A DNA stretch of 64,000 nt, from assembly GCF_000702445.1 (NCBI RefSeq), contig NZ_JNIF01000003.1:2294001-2358000 (forward strand). Reading direction: 5' to 3'. The number at the start of each line of letters is the position of its first letter. The stretch's first letter is position 1. Made by a program: the position numbers and the translations under genes. Shown here piece after piece: positions 53,115 through 61,987 of the stretch. The notes beneath the pieces were generated by a model. It had not been told where the DNA came from. It did no database searches and saw only the letters and a program-made list of their open reading frames with translations. This DNA is from Bryobacter aggregatus MPL3. GTDB taxonomy: Bacteria > Acidobacteriota > Terriglobia > Bryobacterales > Bryobacteraceae.

Positions 53115-54004
53115 TCTGGTTTCCTTCCTGTCAGAGAGGCGATTCTTGCTTCGCCCCGGCCTGTAGCTACGGCTCGCAGCAGCTTCTTGCCCTCAAGTGT
53201 GGAGACCAGAATCGATTCTCCAAGACGGGCTTTCCCCCGTGCAATGGCCGCGACGCGGATTCTGGCGCGTCCTGCCTCGCTGATCACCTCAATCGCATCG
53301 CCCGGCGCAATCAGCGGCGGATCTGTGAAATGGCTTCTCAGGAGCAAAGTTCCTTTGGGCAGGCTGTTGCGCAGGACCTGATCTTCGAGCGAGGCCAAAG
53401 TCACAAGCGTCAGATCGGAAGCGGGCCGCCAAGGGATCGACACCTCCTCCAGGTCTGTGGGCTGCAGTTTCTCGCCGCGCAACAGGGATCGCGCAGCCAC
53501 CCAGCGCGTTTCTTGGGCGGACATCGTGAACTGTATTCGCAGTCCGGTAGCGCCCAGTTTTCCGATCCATATGTAGCGCCCTGCACGTGGGTCGTAACTC
53601 AGGCCCTGTTTCGGCAGCGTGTATTCTCCACGCGCGCTGAATGCGCTCCGTTCCTCAATCACCTCGATGCTGGCCGGATCGACCTTGAGGCGAAAGGACT
53701 CTTCCAGCGCTTCGCTGATCGCCGTCGTCCAGGGCCGTTGTGCAGCCGGAGCGGCACGGTAGATGCAGAAGGCCTGGAATTCTTCCCCCCTGATCCCCTG
53801 TTTGGTGGCCCAGGCCGAGAGGGTTTGCGGGGAGAGATCACGGCGCACGCCGTAATTGGGAGCAAAGCCAAGTACAGTCGCAGGCGGGAGTGTCCGGAAT
53901 CCATGCGTGCGTGGCGCCAGATCCTGAGCCTGGATCTCGGCGCGTTGGAGGACGAGGCAATCCTCAGATGGAGCGATCGCGATGGCGATAAGAAGCATCC
54001 ACAT
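53111..54004 (-). CDS. flgA: Flagella basal body P-ring formation protein FlgA
   Basis: 297 residues. Signal peptide (MLLIAIAIAPSED region), a divergent N-terminal part, then the SAF domain and C-terminal beta domain: RWVAARSLLRGEKLQPTDLE, LPKGTLLLRSHFTDPPLIAP, GDAIEVISEAGRARIRVAAI. It is a periplasmic chaperone for FlgI. It lies directly before flgH and flgI in the operon, overlapping flgG by one base. Confidence 0.9.
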   Translation of the reverse strand: MWMLLIAIAIAPSEDCLVLQRAEIQAQDLAPRTHGFRTLPPATVLGFAPNYGVRRDLSPQTLSAWATKQGIRGEEFQAFCIYRAAPAAQRPWTTAISEALEESFRLKVDPASIEVIEERSAFSARGEYTLPKQGLSYDPRAGRYIWIGKLGATGLRIQFTMSAQETRWVAARSLLRGEKLQPTDLEEVSIPWRPASDLTLVTLASLEDQVLRNSLPKGTLLLRSHFTDPPLIAPGDAIEVISEAGRARIRVAAIARGKARLGESILVSTLEGKKLLRAVATGRGEARIASLTGRKPE

Positions 54005-54795
54005 TAGCGGGTCACGTTATTCGCTTCCTGATACATTTCATCCGCAGCCTTCACCACTTTCGAGTTCGCCTCATACGCGCGCTGAGCCACAATCAGATTG
54101 ATGAATTCGGTGACGACACTAACGTTGGACTGCTCCACATAACCTTGGAGCAGGCTACCCATTCCTTCCTGTCCTCCGGGAGTTCCAATTTGTGGATCAC
54201 CCGAAGAGTCGGTGGGCATATAGAGATTTCTGCCAATGCTATTCAGCCCACCTGGATTCGTAAAATTCGCGATCTGAATCTGCCCCGCTGTCTGCGTTGC
54301 TGTCTGGCCGGGGAGTGTGTAGCTGACCGTGCCGTCATTGCCAATGGTGAGCGCCTGCGCTTCTGCCGGAATAGTGATCTGCGGCTCCAGGGCGTCGCCA
54401 TCCGCCGTCACGATGTTGCCGTCGCGATCGGAGTGGAAGGATCCGGCGCGGGTGTAGGCCAACTCGCCTGTCGGCCGGCGCACCTGGAAGAATCCCTTGC
54501 CCTGGATGACCAGGTCCAATGGGTTGTTGGTCAATGAGAAATCGCCCTGAGTAAAGAGGGTCTCGTTTGAGACCGTCCGGGTACCGAGGCCGATCTGGAG
54601 GCCGCTGGGGACCGTGGTTTGAGAACCTGCGGAGGCTCCGGGCTGCACCATGGTTTGGTACATCAGGTCCTGAAACTGGGCGCGGCGCATTTTGAAACCG
54701 GCGGTATTCGCATTCGCCAGATTGTGCGCAATGTTGTCGACATTCACCTGTTGGGCTGACATGCCCGTTCCTGCGCTGTAAAGTGCTCGAATCAT
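54004..54795 (-). CDS. flgG: Flagellar distal rod protein FlgG
   Basis: 263 residues, close to the standard 260. N-terminal rod/hook motif MIRALYSAGTGMSAQQVNVD, then NIAHNLANANTAGFKMRRAQ. The FlgG-specific QDLMYQTMVQPGASAG region is present. The C-terminal SNVSVVTEFINLIVAQRAYE, then ANSKVVKAADEMYQEANNV, forms the inner coiled coil. It builds the distal rod that carries the LP ring. It follows flgF after 9 bp. Confidence 0.95.
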   Translation of the reverse strand: MIRALYSAGTGMSAQQVNVDNIAHNLANANTAGFKMRRAQFQDLMYQTMVQPGASAGSQTTVPSGLQIGLGTRTVSNETLFTQGDFSLTNNPLDLVIQGKGFFQVRRPTGELAYTRAGSFHSDRDGNIVTADGDALEPQITIPAEAQALTIGNDGTVSYTLPGQTATQTAGQIQIANFTNPGGLNSIGRNLYMPTDSSGDPQIGTPGGQEGMGSLLQGYVEQSNVSVVTEFINLIVAQRAYEANSKVVKAADEMYQEANNVTR

Positions 54796-54804
54796 AGTGA
54801 GTTC

Positions 54805-55572
54805 CTAAACCCGACCGACTTCGTCGATCGAACGTTTGCTCATCTCTCCGTGCAATTGCAGTGCCTTTTGCAGCATCTCGAATTGACGGGAGATTTTAAC
54901 GAGCTGGATGCCGCCCTGGATCGGATCGGCATTCGACTTTTCGAGCCAGCCCTGGTGTACCTCGGCGCCGGTGGCGCGCCGCAAGGCCGCGCTGTCGCTG
55001 AAGGCAAAATAAGAGTCGCCGCTTTTCGTCAGTTGCGCGTTGTCCGGCGGCTGCACCAGATCGAGCCGTGCCAGCGCAGCCCCGTTCTGATGAATCACCC
55101 CCAGGCGATCAATGTCGAGGGACTGGGCGGGATCGAGCCGAAAGCCAGGCGCTAAAGCCGTTCCATCCGGGAGCGTGAGTTTCACTTTGAACCCTTCCTT
55201 CGTCTTCAACTGACCGTCTGTTCCAATTTGGAAACTGCCATTGCGTGTCAAGAGATTGTCACTGGCTTTGCCACCTGGCATTTCTGTGGCGAAGTAAGCA
55301 TTGCCCTCCAGTCCAACATCGAGGGTGCGTTCGGTGCGTTCGAGATTGCCTTGCCCAAAGTTGATCCAGGATTGCCGTAAGTCTGGGGAAAGGCCTGTAA
55401 ATTCAGGGCCTCCGTTGCTCGCGATGGCCTCCTGCGAGCCATAAAGGGCATAGCGTTCAAACTCCGATTTGAAGGCAGGCGTACCGCTATTGGCAATGTT
55501 GTTGGCGGCAATGTCGAGGCTCTCGGCGCGAGCGCGGAGGCCGCTGGCAAGAATGCTGGTGATGGAATCCAT
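54805..55572 (-). CDS. flgF: Flagellar rod/hook-basal body protein, FlgF-like
   Basis: 255 residues of the FlgE/F/G family. N-terminal ILASGLRARAESLDIAANNI, then ANSGTPAFKSEF. Central region with LDVGLEGNAYFATEMPGGKA and LLTRNGSFQIGTDGQLKTKE. The C-terminal helix ending MSKRSIDEVGRV is less canonical than in FlgG. Placed before flgG, it is most likely the proximal rod protein FlgF. Its start codon directly abuts the first possible start of the divergent fliK-like gene. Confidence 0.85.
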   Translation of the reverse strand: MDSITSILASGLRARAESLDIAANNIANSGTPAFKSEFERYALYGSQEAIASNGGPEFTGLSPDLRQSWINFGQGNLERTERTLDVGLEGNAYFATEMPGGKASDNLLTRNGSFQIGTDGQLKTKEGFKVKLTLPDGTALAPGFRLDPAQSLDIDRLGVIHQNGAALARLDLVQPPDNAQLTKSGDSYFAFSDSAALRRATGAEVHQGWLEKSNADPIQGGIQLVKISRQFEMLQKALQLHGEMSKRSIDEVGRV

Positions 55573-57111
55573 ATGCGCTCCGCGGATTCTGAAGGCAATC
55601 GCGTTGCCAAGTCCGATCCGGGCTTTGGCAATCAGAGTGCATTGGTCTGCAGTGTGACGCCAACCCTAGTAGCCCCTGCCACTCCGATGCCGGTCCTCAC
55701 TCTTGCTGGAAAAACGACAGGGGAGCGGTGCACCCAGCAAGAGGCTGGCGGCCCAGCGCTCGATGTATTGATGAGTCTGTGGGCTGCTGTCTTCCAACAA
55801 CAACTGTTGCCGCCGGAGACGCCGCCCACGCCTTCCGGGACTGCCGTTTCGCTGCAGCCTAAGATGAAGGCCACAGAGGAGACGGAACCCCGAGTGGCAG
55901 AAGGGGCCGCTTGCCCACAGACGGTGGTGGCTGCGCCACAGAAGCAGTCTGTCGCGATGTTTCCGGTGGCGGAGCTTGCCGCTGGAACTCCGGCGCTTCC
56001 TGCGTCCAAGGACCAGAATGCGAAGACCCAGGTGTTACCCCCGGATGTCCCATCCTACGAGGGGAAGACTGGAGAAGCCCTCCCTTCCGTTCTCGCCTCG
56101 CTTTCCGTCGCGCCTGGAAAGGGGTTGCACGATGAGGCTACACCGGACATGGAAACGCTGCCTGCGCAAGAGTCGCAGACGATTCCCGTGGCAAACCCGC
56201 AGAGCGCCTGTGGTGCCATCGCCGCTGCTCCACAGCCAAGGGAGCCTGCTCCTCTTGAGACCAAGCTGGAGTTGAAGCGTGCAGTCTCGCAACGCCTGGC
56301 TCGCCTGCCAACGGAGGCCGAAAGCCGCAACCGTGATTCCAACGCGACCGAGCCGGAGCAGGACGCTGAGCGAGTTCTGCCCGTTCGTCTCAAGGAGACG
56401 GAGACTGTGGACCTCAAGGAAGATGTCTCCAAACGAATCGATCTTCCACCGCCGCCACGGAATGCTGAGCTCCCGGTGCAGCCAATCTCCGGAGCTTCAC
56501 CTCTGAACACTGAGCTTCCCGCTCCGCCACCTGTGCCGATCGAGACTTTCTCTATGGCCAAGCCCGTGCCGCCGGTGGTTGTGCCTCCGCGTCCCCCCGA
56601 TCTCCCCCCGCCATTGCCTGTACCGGGCAGGGAAGCCAATACGATCTCGATCCGCATCCCCTTCACCGACGCCGGAGGATCGGCTGCGCGGCACATTGAT
56701 CTCGTCTTCCAGAACCGGAACAATGATCTGACCTTGCAGGTTTATTCGCCCACGGCTGAAATTCAGCAACGAATCGAAGCCTCGATGCCTACGCTCCTCG
56801 ACAAGCTCCAGACTGCTGACTGGACGGCAAAGCCAGCAGACCTCGCCCAGAACCACGAAGTGGTTCTCGAAACACGCAAGCGGAGCGACGCGGGGCCAAT
56901 CCCCGCAGCGATTCCCGAGGTGGTTCGGGACATCCCCGGAGCCGCGTCCTCGCCGCAGGCCGGTTTCCGGTTTGACGAGCAAGGACAGGGCCACAAAGAC
57001 CAGACGCCGCAGTCCACACCCGCGAAGAATCGCAAGAAGGAGCGGGTCTGGCAATCCGAGTTTGACGCACAGACAGAAGCTGAATTCCAACCTATTAGGA
57101 GCATCCGATGA
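55573..57111 (+). CDS. fliK: FliK-like flagellar hook-length control protein
   Basis: 512 residues from ATG 55573; ATG 55687 is a plausible alternative start. Residues about 20-350 are Pro/Ala/Glu-rich and low-complexity, as in the ruler part of FliK. The C-terminal domain (about 350-440) has SIRIPFTDAGGSAARHIDLV, NDLTLQVYSPTAEIQQRIEA, and SMPTLLDKLQTADWTAKPAD. It resembles the FliK switch domain, where strands are followed by an amphipathic helix. It would measure hook length and switch FlhB specificity. The position directly before flgD-flgE supports the call, and the stop overlaps the flgD start. Confidence 0.75.
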   Translation: MRSADSEGNRVAKSDPGFGNQSALVCSVTPTLVAPATPMPVLTLAGKTTGERCTQQEAGGPALDVLMSLWAAVFQQQLLPPETPPTPSGTAVSLQPKMKATEETEPRVAEGAACPQTVVAAPQKQSVAMFPVAELAAGTPALPASKDQNAKTQVLPPDVPSYEGKTGEALPSVLASLSVAPGKGLHDEATPDMETLPAQESQTIPVANPQSACGAIAAAPQPREPAPLETKLELKRAVSQRLARLPTEAESRNRDSNATEPEQDAERVLPVRLKETETVDLKEDVSKRIDLPPPPRNAELPVQPISGASPLNTELPAPPPVPIETFSMAKPVPPVVVPPRPPDLPPPLPVPGREANTISIRIPFTDAGGSAARHIDLVFQNRNNDLTLQVYSPTAEIQQRIEASMPTLLDKLQTADWTAKPADLAQNHEVVLETRKRSDAGPIPAAIPEVVRDIPGAASSPQAGFRFDEQGQGHKDQTPQSTPAKNRKKERVWQSEFDAQTEAEFQPIRSIR

Positions 57112-57425
57112 CCCGCACAACCGACCTTTCTCGCAGCTATCAAATGCTGGCAGATAACTCGACCGGCAAGACGGAGACGAAGCAGGACAAGACTCAAAGT
57201 GCAGATCCCAATGATCTGGCGAACAAGGAAGTCTTTCTGCAACTCCTCATTGCGCAGATCAAGAACCAGGATCCAACCAGCCCGACAGACAGCATCCAGT
57301 ACATCACGCAGTTGAGTCAGTTCACGGGAGTGGAGCAACTCGTCGACATCAAGCAAACGCTCAAGCAACTGAGCGCGGCCATTCTCCCTGCGAGCACCTC
57401 GCAGAGCAACACAAAAGAAAGCTAG
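57108..57425 (+). CDS. flgD: Flagellar hook capping protein FlgD, minimal form
   Basis: 105 residues, less than half the E. coli length (231). It retains the N-terminal export/capping motif NKEVFLQLLIAQIKNQDPTS, then IQYITQLSQFTGVEQLVDIK. The C-terminal FlgD Ig-like and tudor-like domains are missing. The short form is known in several phyla and should still template hook assembly. The ATG overlaps the fliK-like stop by 4 nt, and flgE follows after 12 bp. Confidence 0.9.
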   Translation: MTRTTDLSRSYQMLADNSTGKTETKQDKTQSADPNDLANKEVFLQLLIAQIKNQDPTSPTDSIQYITQLSQFTGVEQLVDIKQTLKQLSAAILPASTSQSNTKES

Positions 57426-57437
57426 ACAGGAACCAAT

Positions 57438-58676
57438 ATGTTTACATCCTTCTCAACCGCACTCTCCGCCCTCGGCGCACACGCGACGGCCGTCGATGTT
57501 GTGGGCAATAACCTCGCCAATCTGAATACTACGGGCTTTAAGGCCAGCAGTGTATCTTTCTATGATTTGGTGACGCAATCGCTGGGCGCAGGTCTCGGCG
57601 AGACACAGGTCGGATTTGGAGTCGGCCGCCCCGTCACCTTACGGAGCTTTTCGCAGGGCGCGATCCAGAATGGCGGGAGTCTCGATGCTGCCATCCAAGG
57701 TGATGGCTTTCTCATCCTCAAGGGGCAACAAGGGCAGATCGTGTATTCGCGGGGCGGGAGCCTGGTGGTGGACAAGGACGGCACTCTTTTGACGGGGAAG
57801 GGCTACAAGGTCCAGGGTTGGACTGAGGTGAATGGAGTTGTGGATACGAATGCACCGGTTGGAGACATTGTCGTTCCGGTGGGTTCGATTAAGGCGCCGA
57901 TTCCTTCCACCAGCTTCCAGTTCGATATGAATTTGAATGCCGCGGCGACCGCGGGACCGCCTGCCGATTCATTCAAGACCTCGATTGAAGTCTTCGACTC
58001 CCTCGGCTCGAGTCATATCATCTCGGTTTCTTTCACAAAGTCCGCGACGGCAAACTCTTGGGACTATAGTCTCTCGGTCCCCGATGCGGATGTGAGTTCA
58101 CCGGTAACACCGGTCACGGGCACGATGCAATTCAACGGTTCGGGGCAATTGGTGAGTCCCGACTCGCAGACGCCGATTTCTTTCTCCATTCCCGGACTGG
58201 TCAATGGTGCCTCCGACATGACATTGAATTGGCAGATCTATAACGGCCAGACACCCCGGATCACGCAGTACTCACAACCATCGGCGGTGAGTGCAAATTA
58301 TCAGGATGGGCAACCTTCCGCGCAACTTGTGCGTGTCGGGCTTGGCGATGGGGGCAGAATCCTGGCGCAGTATTCAAATGGCGTCCAGAGCGTTGTCGGG
58401 CAACTGGCGATGGCCTCCATTCGAAATCCGGAATCGCTCGTTGCCGTCGGGGACAGTGCCTTTCAACTGAGTGAGCGGAGCGCGCTTCCGGCCATTGGGA
58501 GTTCTGGCACAGGAGGACGCGGGCAGATTCTAGGAGGTTCAGTCGAAGCCTCCAATGTAGATATCGCAAAGGAGTTCACCAACCTGATCATCCTGCAGCG
58601 TGGTTATCAGGCGAATACTCGTGTCATCACGACGGTAGATGAAATTAGCCAGGAAACGATCAATCTCAAGCGGTAA
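57438..58676 (+). CDS. flgE: Flagellar hook protein FlgE
   Basis: 412 residues. N-terminal domain MFTSFSTALSALGAHATAVD, then VVGNNLANLNTTGFKASSVS. The central hook domains include FQFDMNLNAAATAGPPADSF and FDSLGSSHIISVSFTKSATA. The C-terminal motif SNVDIAKEFTNLIILQRGYQ, then ANTRVITTVDEISQETINL, closes the polymer core. It assembles about 120 copies into the universal joint. AGGAACC precedes the ATG. Confidence 0.95.
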   Translation: MFTSFSTALSALGAHATAVDVVGNNLANLNTTGFKASSVSFYDLVTQSLGAGLGETQVGFGVGRPVTLRSFSQGAIQNGGSLDAAIQGDGFLILKGQQGQIVYSRGGSLVVDKDGTLLTGKGYKVQGWTEVNGVVDTNAPVGDIVVPVGSIKAPIPSTSFQFDMNLNAAATAGPPADSFKTSIEVFDSLGSSHIISVSFTKSATANSWDYSLSVPDADVSSPVTPVTGTMQFNGSGQLVSPDSQTPISFSIPGLVNGASDMTLNWQIYNGQTPRITQYSQPSAVSANYQDGQPSAQLVRVGLGDGGRILAQYSNGVQSVVGQLAMASIRNPESLVAVGDSAFQLSERSALPAIGSSGTGGRGQILGGSVEASNVDIAKEFTNLIILQRGYQANTRVITTVDEISQETINLKR

Positions 58677-58688
58677 AGACTGTCCTCG

Positions 58689-58937
58689 ATGGGCCTCATG
58701 AAGCACTTCGATCATTTTCTCGACATGCCGCTCACTGTTGAAGCTGTTCTCGACCGCAAGACGATGACGATCCTCGACATCCTCTCTCTTGAGGAGGGGA
58801 GTGTGATCAAGCTCAATCGTTCTGCGGGCGAGAACATCGACATCATGATCGGTGGCAGTTCGGTGGCCTTCGCAGAGGTCGTGATCATTGAGGAATCGAT
58901 GGGCGTGCGCGTGACGGATTTGACGACGGATAACTGA
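58689..58937 (+). CDS. fliN: FliN-like flagellar motor switch protein
   Basis: 82 residues: essentially one SpoA (C-ring) domain, with LDMPLTVEAVLDRKTMTILD, LSLEEGSVIKLNRSAGENID, and VAFAEVVIIEESMGVRVTDL. Typical FliN has a longer N-terminal region for CheY or export contacts; that is absent. It would form the C-ring base and docking site for FliH. fliG and fliM are not in the window. It starts 12 bp after flgE. Confidence 0.88.
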   Translation: MGLMKHFDHFLDMPLTVEAVLDRKTMTILDILSLEEGSVIKLNRSAGENIDIMIGGSSVAFAEVVIIEESMGVRVTDLTTDN

Positions 58938-58951
58938 GAGGATCTGAGCCG

Positions 58952-59200
58952 ATGTGGGAGCAATGCAAACGAATCTGGCGAGCCATGCGAGCGCGTCGCG
59001 CTGTCGCACTCGAGGCGCAATCGCGAAGTCAGATCGTGATTTCTGGGCAGAAGTGGCTTGGACCTGGAGAATTGCTCCGCATCGTCGATATCGAAACCGC
59101 GCAGGGGAGCTATACGCTTGCCATTCTCCAGAGCAAGACTTCCAGCCAGATGCTTGAGTTGCACACTGTTCCCCGCGCGAGGATTGCAAGTTGCGCTTGA
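58952..59200 (+). CDS. fliO: FliO-like soluble domain protein
   Basis: 82 residues between fliN and fliP, the normal place of fliO. The pattern ISGQKWLGPGELLRIVDIET followed by SYTLAILQSKTSSQMLEL resembles the cytoplasmic beta-rich domain of FliO. The transmembrane helix of standard FliO is absent; the N-terminus is basic (KRIWRAMRARRAV). Assignment is from position plus weak pattern. FliO helps assemble the FliP ring. The stop overlaps the fliP start region by 10 nt. Confidence 0.55.
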   Translation: MWEQCKRIWRAMRARRAVALEAQSRSQIVISGQKWLGPGELLRIVDIETAQGSYTLAILQSKTSSQMLELHTVPRARIASCA

Positions 59201-59892
59201 TCCTCTCGCTATTGCTCGCTCTTCCTCTCTGGGCAGCCCCGCAGACAAATGCCGAACCGGGAGGCGCGGCGCTCCGGTTGGCCGTCCAGTTTACGCTGGC
59301 GGCCTTGGTTCCGATGTTCTTTGTCACTCTGACGCCGTTCCTAAGAATCAGCGTCGTGCTGCATTTCCTGCGGCAAGCTCTTGGCACACAAACGGTTCCC
59401 TCAAATCAAGTGGTGATTGCGTTGTCTTCTCTGTTGACGATTCTGGCGATCTCGCCGCAAGTGACCGCGATCTACAAGGACGTCATTCAGCCCTATAACG
59501 CCGGCAAGATGGCCGAGGAACAAGCTTTTACTGCAGGGGGTGCCCAAATGAAGACCTATATGCTGCCCTATCTCGGAGAAAAAGAGATCGCGCTGATGTT
59601 GCGTGTCTCGCACGCCCCGGCGCCGAAGAGTCCCTCGGAACTGGGCTTCCCGGTGATTGCGGGCGCCTACATGCTCAGCGAATTGAAAAGTGCCTTCAAA
59701 ATCGGAGTGCTGCTCTACATGCCGTTTCTGATCATCGACCTCATTGTCTCTGCGGTCATCGTGACGCTCGGTATGATCCAACTCCCGCCGGTGATGATCT
59801 CTGCACCATTCAAAATCTTGATCTTTGTGGTTTCTGATGGCTGGACCGTCATCATTGATGCGCTGATGAAGTCTTTGCAGGTGGCTCGCTGA
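59191..59892 (+). CDS. fliP: Flagellar export gate protein FliP
   Basis: 233 residues. A cleavable signal peptide (ILSLLLALPLWAA) precedes four transmembrane segments. Motifs: LVPMFFVTLTPFLRISVVLH and FLRQALGTQTVPSNQVVIAL, then FPVIAGAYMLSELKSAFKIG and LGMIQLPPVMISAPFKILIF. FliP forms the pentamer at the core of the export gate with FliQ and FliR. The ATG of fliQ overlaps its stop by one base. Confidence 0.96.
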   Translation: MRLILSLLLALPLWAAPQTNAEPGGAALRLAVQFTLAALVPMFFVTLTPFLRISVVLHFLRQALGTQTVPSNQVVIALSSLLTILAISPQVTAIYKDVIQPYNAGKMAEEQAFTAGGAQMKTYMLPYLGEKEIALMLRVSHAPAPKSPSELGFPVIAGAYMLSELKSAFKIGVLLYMPFLIIDLIVSAVIVTLGMIQLPPVMISAPFKILIFVVSDGWTVIIDALMKSLQVAR

Positions 59893-60161
59893 TGGAGACG
59901 GTCATGGCAGTGGAGATCATTCGAGGCACGATTCTGACTTCAATCCTGATTGCTGCCCCCTTGCTGGCGATCTGTCTGATCTGCGGTGTTCTCTTCAACC
60001 TGATTCAGGTTGCCACCTCGATCCAGGATCCTGGCTTTAGCTCTATTCCTCGCTTCTCGGTTTGCGCTTTTGCCTTCCTGCTCTTACTGCCGTGGATGTT
60101 GAACCAGATGACCGGATTTGTGGCCCGCACAGCCGAGATGATTCCAAGGGTGGCTCGCTGA
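59892..60161 (+). CDS. fliQ: Flagellar export gate protein FliQ
   Basis: 89 residues with two transmembrane helices: TSILIAAPLLAICLICGVLF and SVCAFAFLLLLPWMLNQMTG. The conserved loop NLIQVATSIQDPGFSSIPRF joins them. Typical FliQ starts near METVMAVEIIRGTILTSI. Four copies wrap the FliP-FliR core in a right-handed helical assembly. It starts on the last base of fliP, and fliR begins 1 bp after its stop. Confidence 0.95.
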   Translation: METVMAVEIIRGTILTSILIAAPLLAICLICGVLFNLIQVATSIQDPGFSSIPRFSVCAFAFLLLLPWMLNQMTGFVARTAEMIPRVAR

Positions 60162-60162
60162 C

Positions 60163-60912
60163 ATGAGTACTCCTGAGAAGGTCGCGTTGTTGTTCTTTGT
60201 GGAGCTAATGCGGGCGAGTACTGCGGTCGGGTTGCTGCACATTCCCGGCTTTCGCCAGATCCCGGCGTCCACGCGAGCGTTCCTGGGCTTCTTGTTGGCG
60301 ATTCTTTGCCTGGCCGCGAAGTGGGGGCAACCAGGATTGGTGGCGCCTGCGAGAGGGGATCTTTGGGTGATCTGCGCCAAGAACCTCGTGGCCGGCTTGT
60401 TTGTTGCCTTGCTGTGGAACATTGTGCTCGATGCGTGCGCGTTGACAATCCAGATTGCCTCGGTGCAATCGGGATTGAGCTATGCCTCGGTGATCGATCC
60501 CACCAACGACACCGAGAGCGGCTCCTTGCTGGCGGCCACGCAGTTCAGCATTCTTCTCACCTTCGTTGCCGCAGGGCTTCATCTCGAGTTTCTTCGTTTA
60601 CTTCTTGACTCTGATGCGCTCTGGCCGAAACTCACCAACGCGGCAACGATCGCCGGGATGCTAAAGGTCATTTTGGGCCAGAGCTTTCTCATAGGGATCC
60701 GGCTGGCGGCTCCGTTCATGGCGATTCTAATTCTGCTCGATGTCGCATCGGCGATTGGCGGACGCTTCGCCGAACGTTTTCAGCTCAGCATGCTGGCCTT
60801 TCCGGTGAAGTGGACTGTCACTCTTCTGATTCTGCTCGCCTCCGCGGCTACCTTTCAGCAACTTGAAGTCCGGCTGGCCATCGGAGCTCTTTCTCTAGCG
60901 GAGGGGCGATAG
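60163..60912 (+). CDS. fliR: Flagellar export gate protein FliR
   Basis: 249 residues with about six transmembrane segments. Motifs: LMRASTAVGLLHIPGFRQIP, LVAGLFVALLWNIVLDACAL, then SGLSYASVIDPTNDTESGSL, which corresponds to the conserved FliR cytoplasmic/loop segment. One copy completes the FliP5-Q4-R1 gate. It lies between fliQ and flhB as in most flagellar loci. No fusion to flhB is present. Confidence 0.93.
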   Translation: MSTPEKVALLFFVELMRASTAVGLLHIPGFRQIPASTRAFLGFLLAILCLAAKWGQPGLVAPARGDLWVICAKNLVAGLFVALLWNIVLDACALTIQIASVQSGLSYASVIDPTNDTESGSLLAATQFSILLTFVAAGLHLEFLRLLLDSDALWPKLTNAATIAGMLKVILGQSFLIGIRLAAPFMAILILLDVASAIGGRFAERFQLSMLAFPVKWTVTLLILLASAATFQQLEVRLAIGALSLAEGR

Positions 60913-60915
60913 ACC

Positions 60916-61977
60916 GTGTCGCAATCGGGAGAACGGACCGAGGAAGCTACGCCGCGGCGCCTCGAGAAGGCACGCAAAGACGGCAGAATTGTTTCCAGCC
61001 GTTATTGGGTCATGGGAGTTCAGTTCACGGTGGCCTTTCTGTATTTCAGTGGAGCGGGCGCTTCGCTTGGGCCCGGTTTGCGGCATTGGCGCAGTTGGCT
61101 GAGTTCTGCTTTTGACGCATCGCTGAGCATTGAGAAGCTTCTCGAGCCGTCCCTGCATTGGACCAAGCTTGGGCTTTTGTATTGTTTCTGGGCTGGTCTC
61201 CTCACCAGTTCCTCTGTTCTCGTCTCCCATCTCCTGGTCAGCCAGGGCTATTTCAGCCTCAGCCGCGTGAAGCCCGATTTCTCTAAGCTCTTCAGTGCCA
61301 GCCGCTTGGGCGGGCAACTGAAGGAAGGGTTGAAGTCTCTGCGTGCCGGAATCTTCCTGATCTTCCTTGCCGTTCTATTTGCCACCCTCTATGGGCGGGA
61401 ACTGCTCACCTGGAGCATCTTTCTGGCCCGGCTCTCCCTATCGGGGCAGATTGCGGAGCAAAGCCGGCAGTACTTCAGCTACGGCAAGCTCTGCTGTTTG
61501 TTGTTCTTTCTTGTGGGAGCTGCCGACCTGCTCCAGGCGATGAGAACGCATCGCAACCAGTTGAAGATGAGCAAGCAGGAACTCAAGGAAGAGTTTAAAG
61601 AGAGCAACGGCAGCCCCCATGTCAAAGCGAAGATCCGCAAGATGATGAAGGATTTTACCGGCAAGCGGATGATGCAGCAGTTGCCGAAAGCAACGGTCGT
61701 CATTACCAATCCGACGCACTATGCCATTGCGATCCAGTACAAGCCCGAGGAGATGAATGTTCCGCTTGTCCTGGCCAAGGGCGTTGATCATGTGGCGCTC
61801 CGGATCCGCAAAGTAGCCATGAGCCATGAGATTCCGATTGTCGAGAACAAGCCGCTCGCCCAGGCGCTTTATAAATCTGTGGAAGTCGGCCAGGAGATTC
61901 CAATGGATCTCTATCGTGCCGTGGCGGAAGTGCTCGCCTATGTTTACCGCGTCCTTGGACGCCATTCCCAACGCTAG
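60916..61977 (+). CDS. flhB: Flagellar export switch protein FlhB
   Basis: 353 residues from GTG 60916. The N-terminus is ERTEEATPRRLEKARKDGRI, followed by four transmembrane segments. The cytoplasmic domain contains the autocleavage motif NPTH (near residues 264-267) in VVITNPTHYAIAIQYKPEEM. Cleavage after Asn allows the switch from rod/hook to filament substrates, controlled by FliK. The C-terminal KGVDHVALRIRKVAMSHEIP and IVENKPLAQALYKSVEVG are typical. flhA follows after 10 bp. Confidence 0.96.
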   Translation: MSQSGERTEEATPRRLEKARKDGRIVSSRYWVMGVQFTVAFLYFSGAGASLGPGLRHWRSWLSSAFDASLSIEKLLEPSLHWTKLGLLYCFWAGLLTSSSVLVSHLLVSQGYFSLSRVKPDFSKLFSASRLGGQLKEGLKSLRAGIFLIFLAVLFATLYGRELLTWSIFLARLSLSGQIAEQSRQYFSYGKLCCLLFFLVGAADLLQAMRTHRNQLKMSKQELKEEFKESNGSPHVKAKIRKMMKDFTGKRMMQQLPKATVVITNPTHYAIAIQYKPEEMNVPLVLAKGVDHVALRIRKVAMSHEIPIVENKPLAQALYKSVEVGQEIPMDLYRAVAEVLAYVYRVLGRHSQR

Positions 61978-61987
61978 TTGAGTTGCC

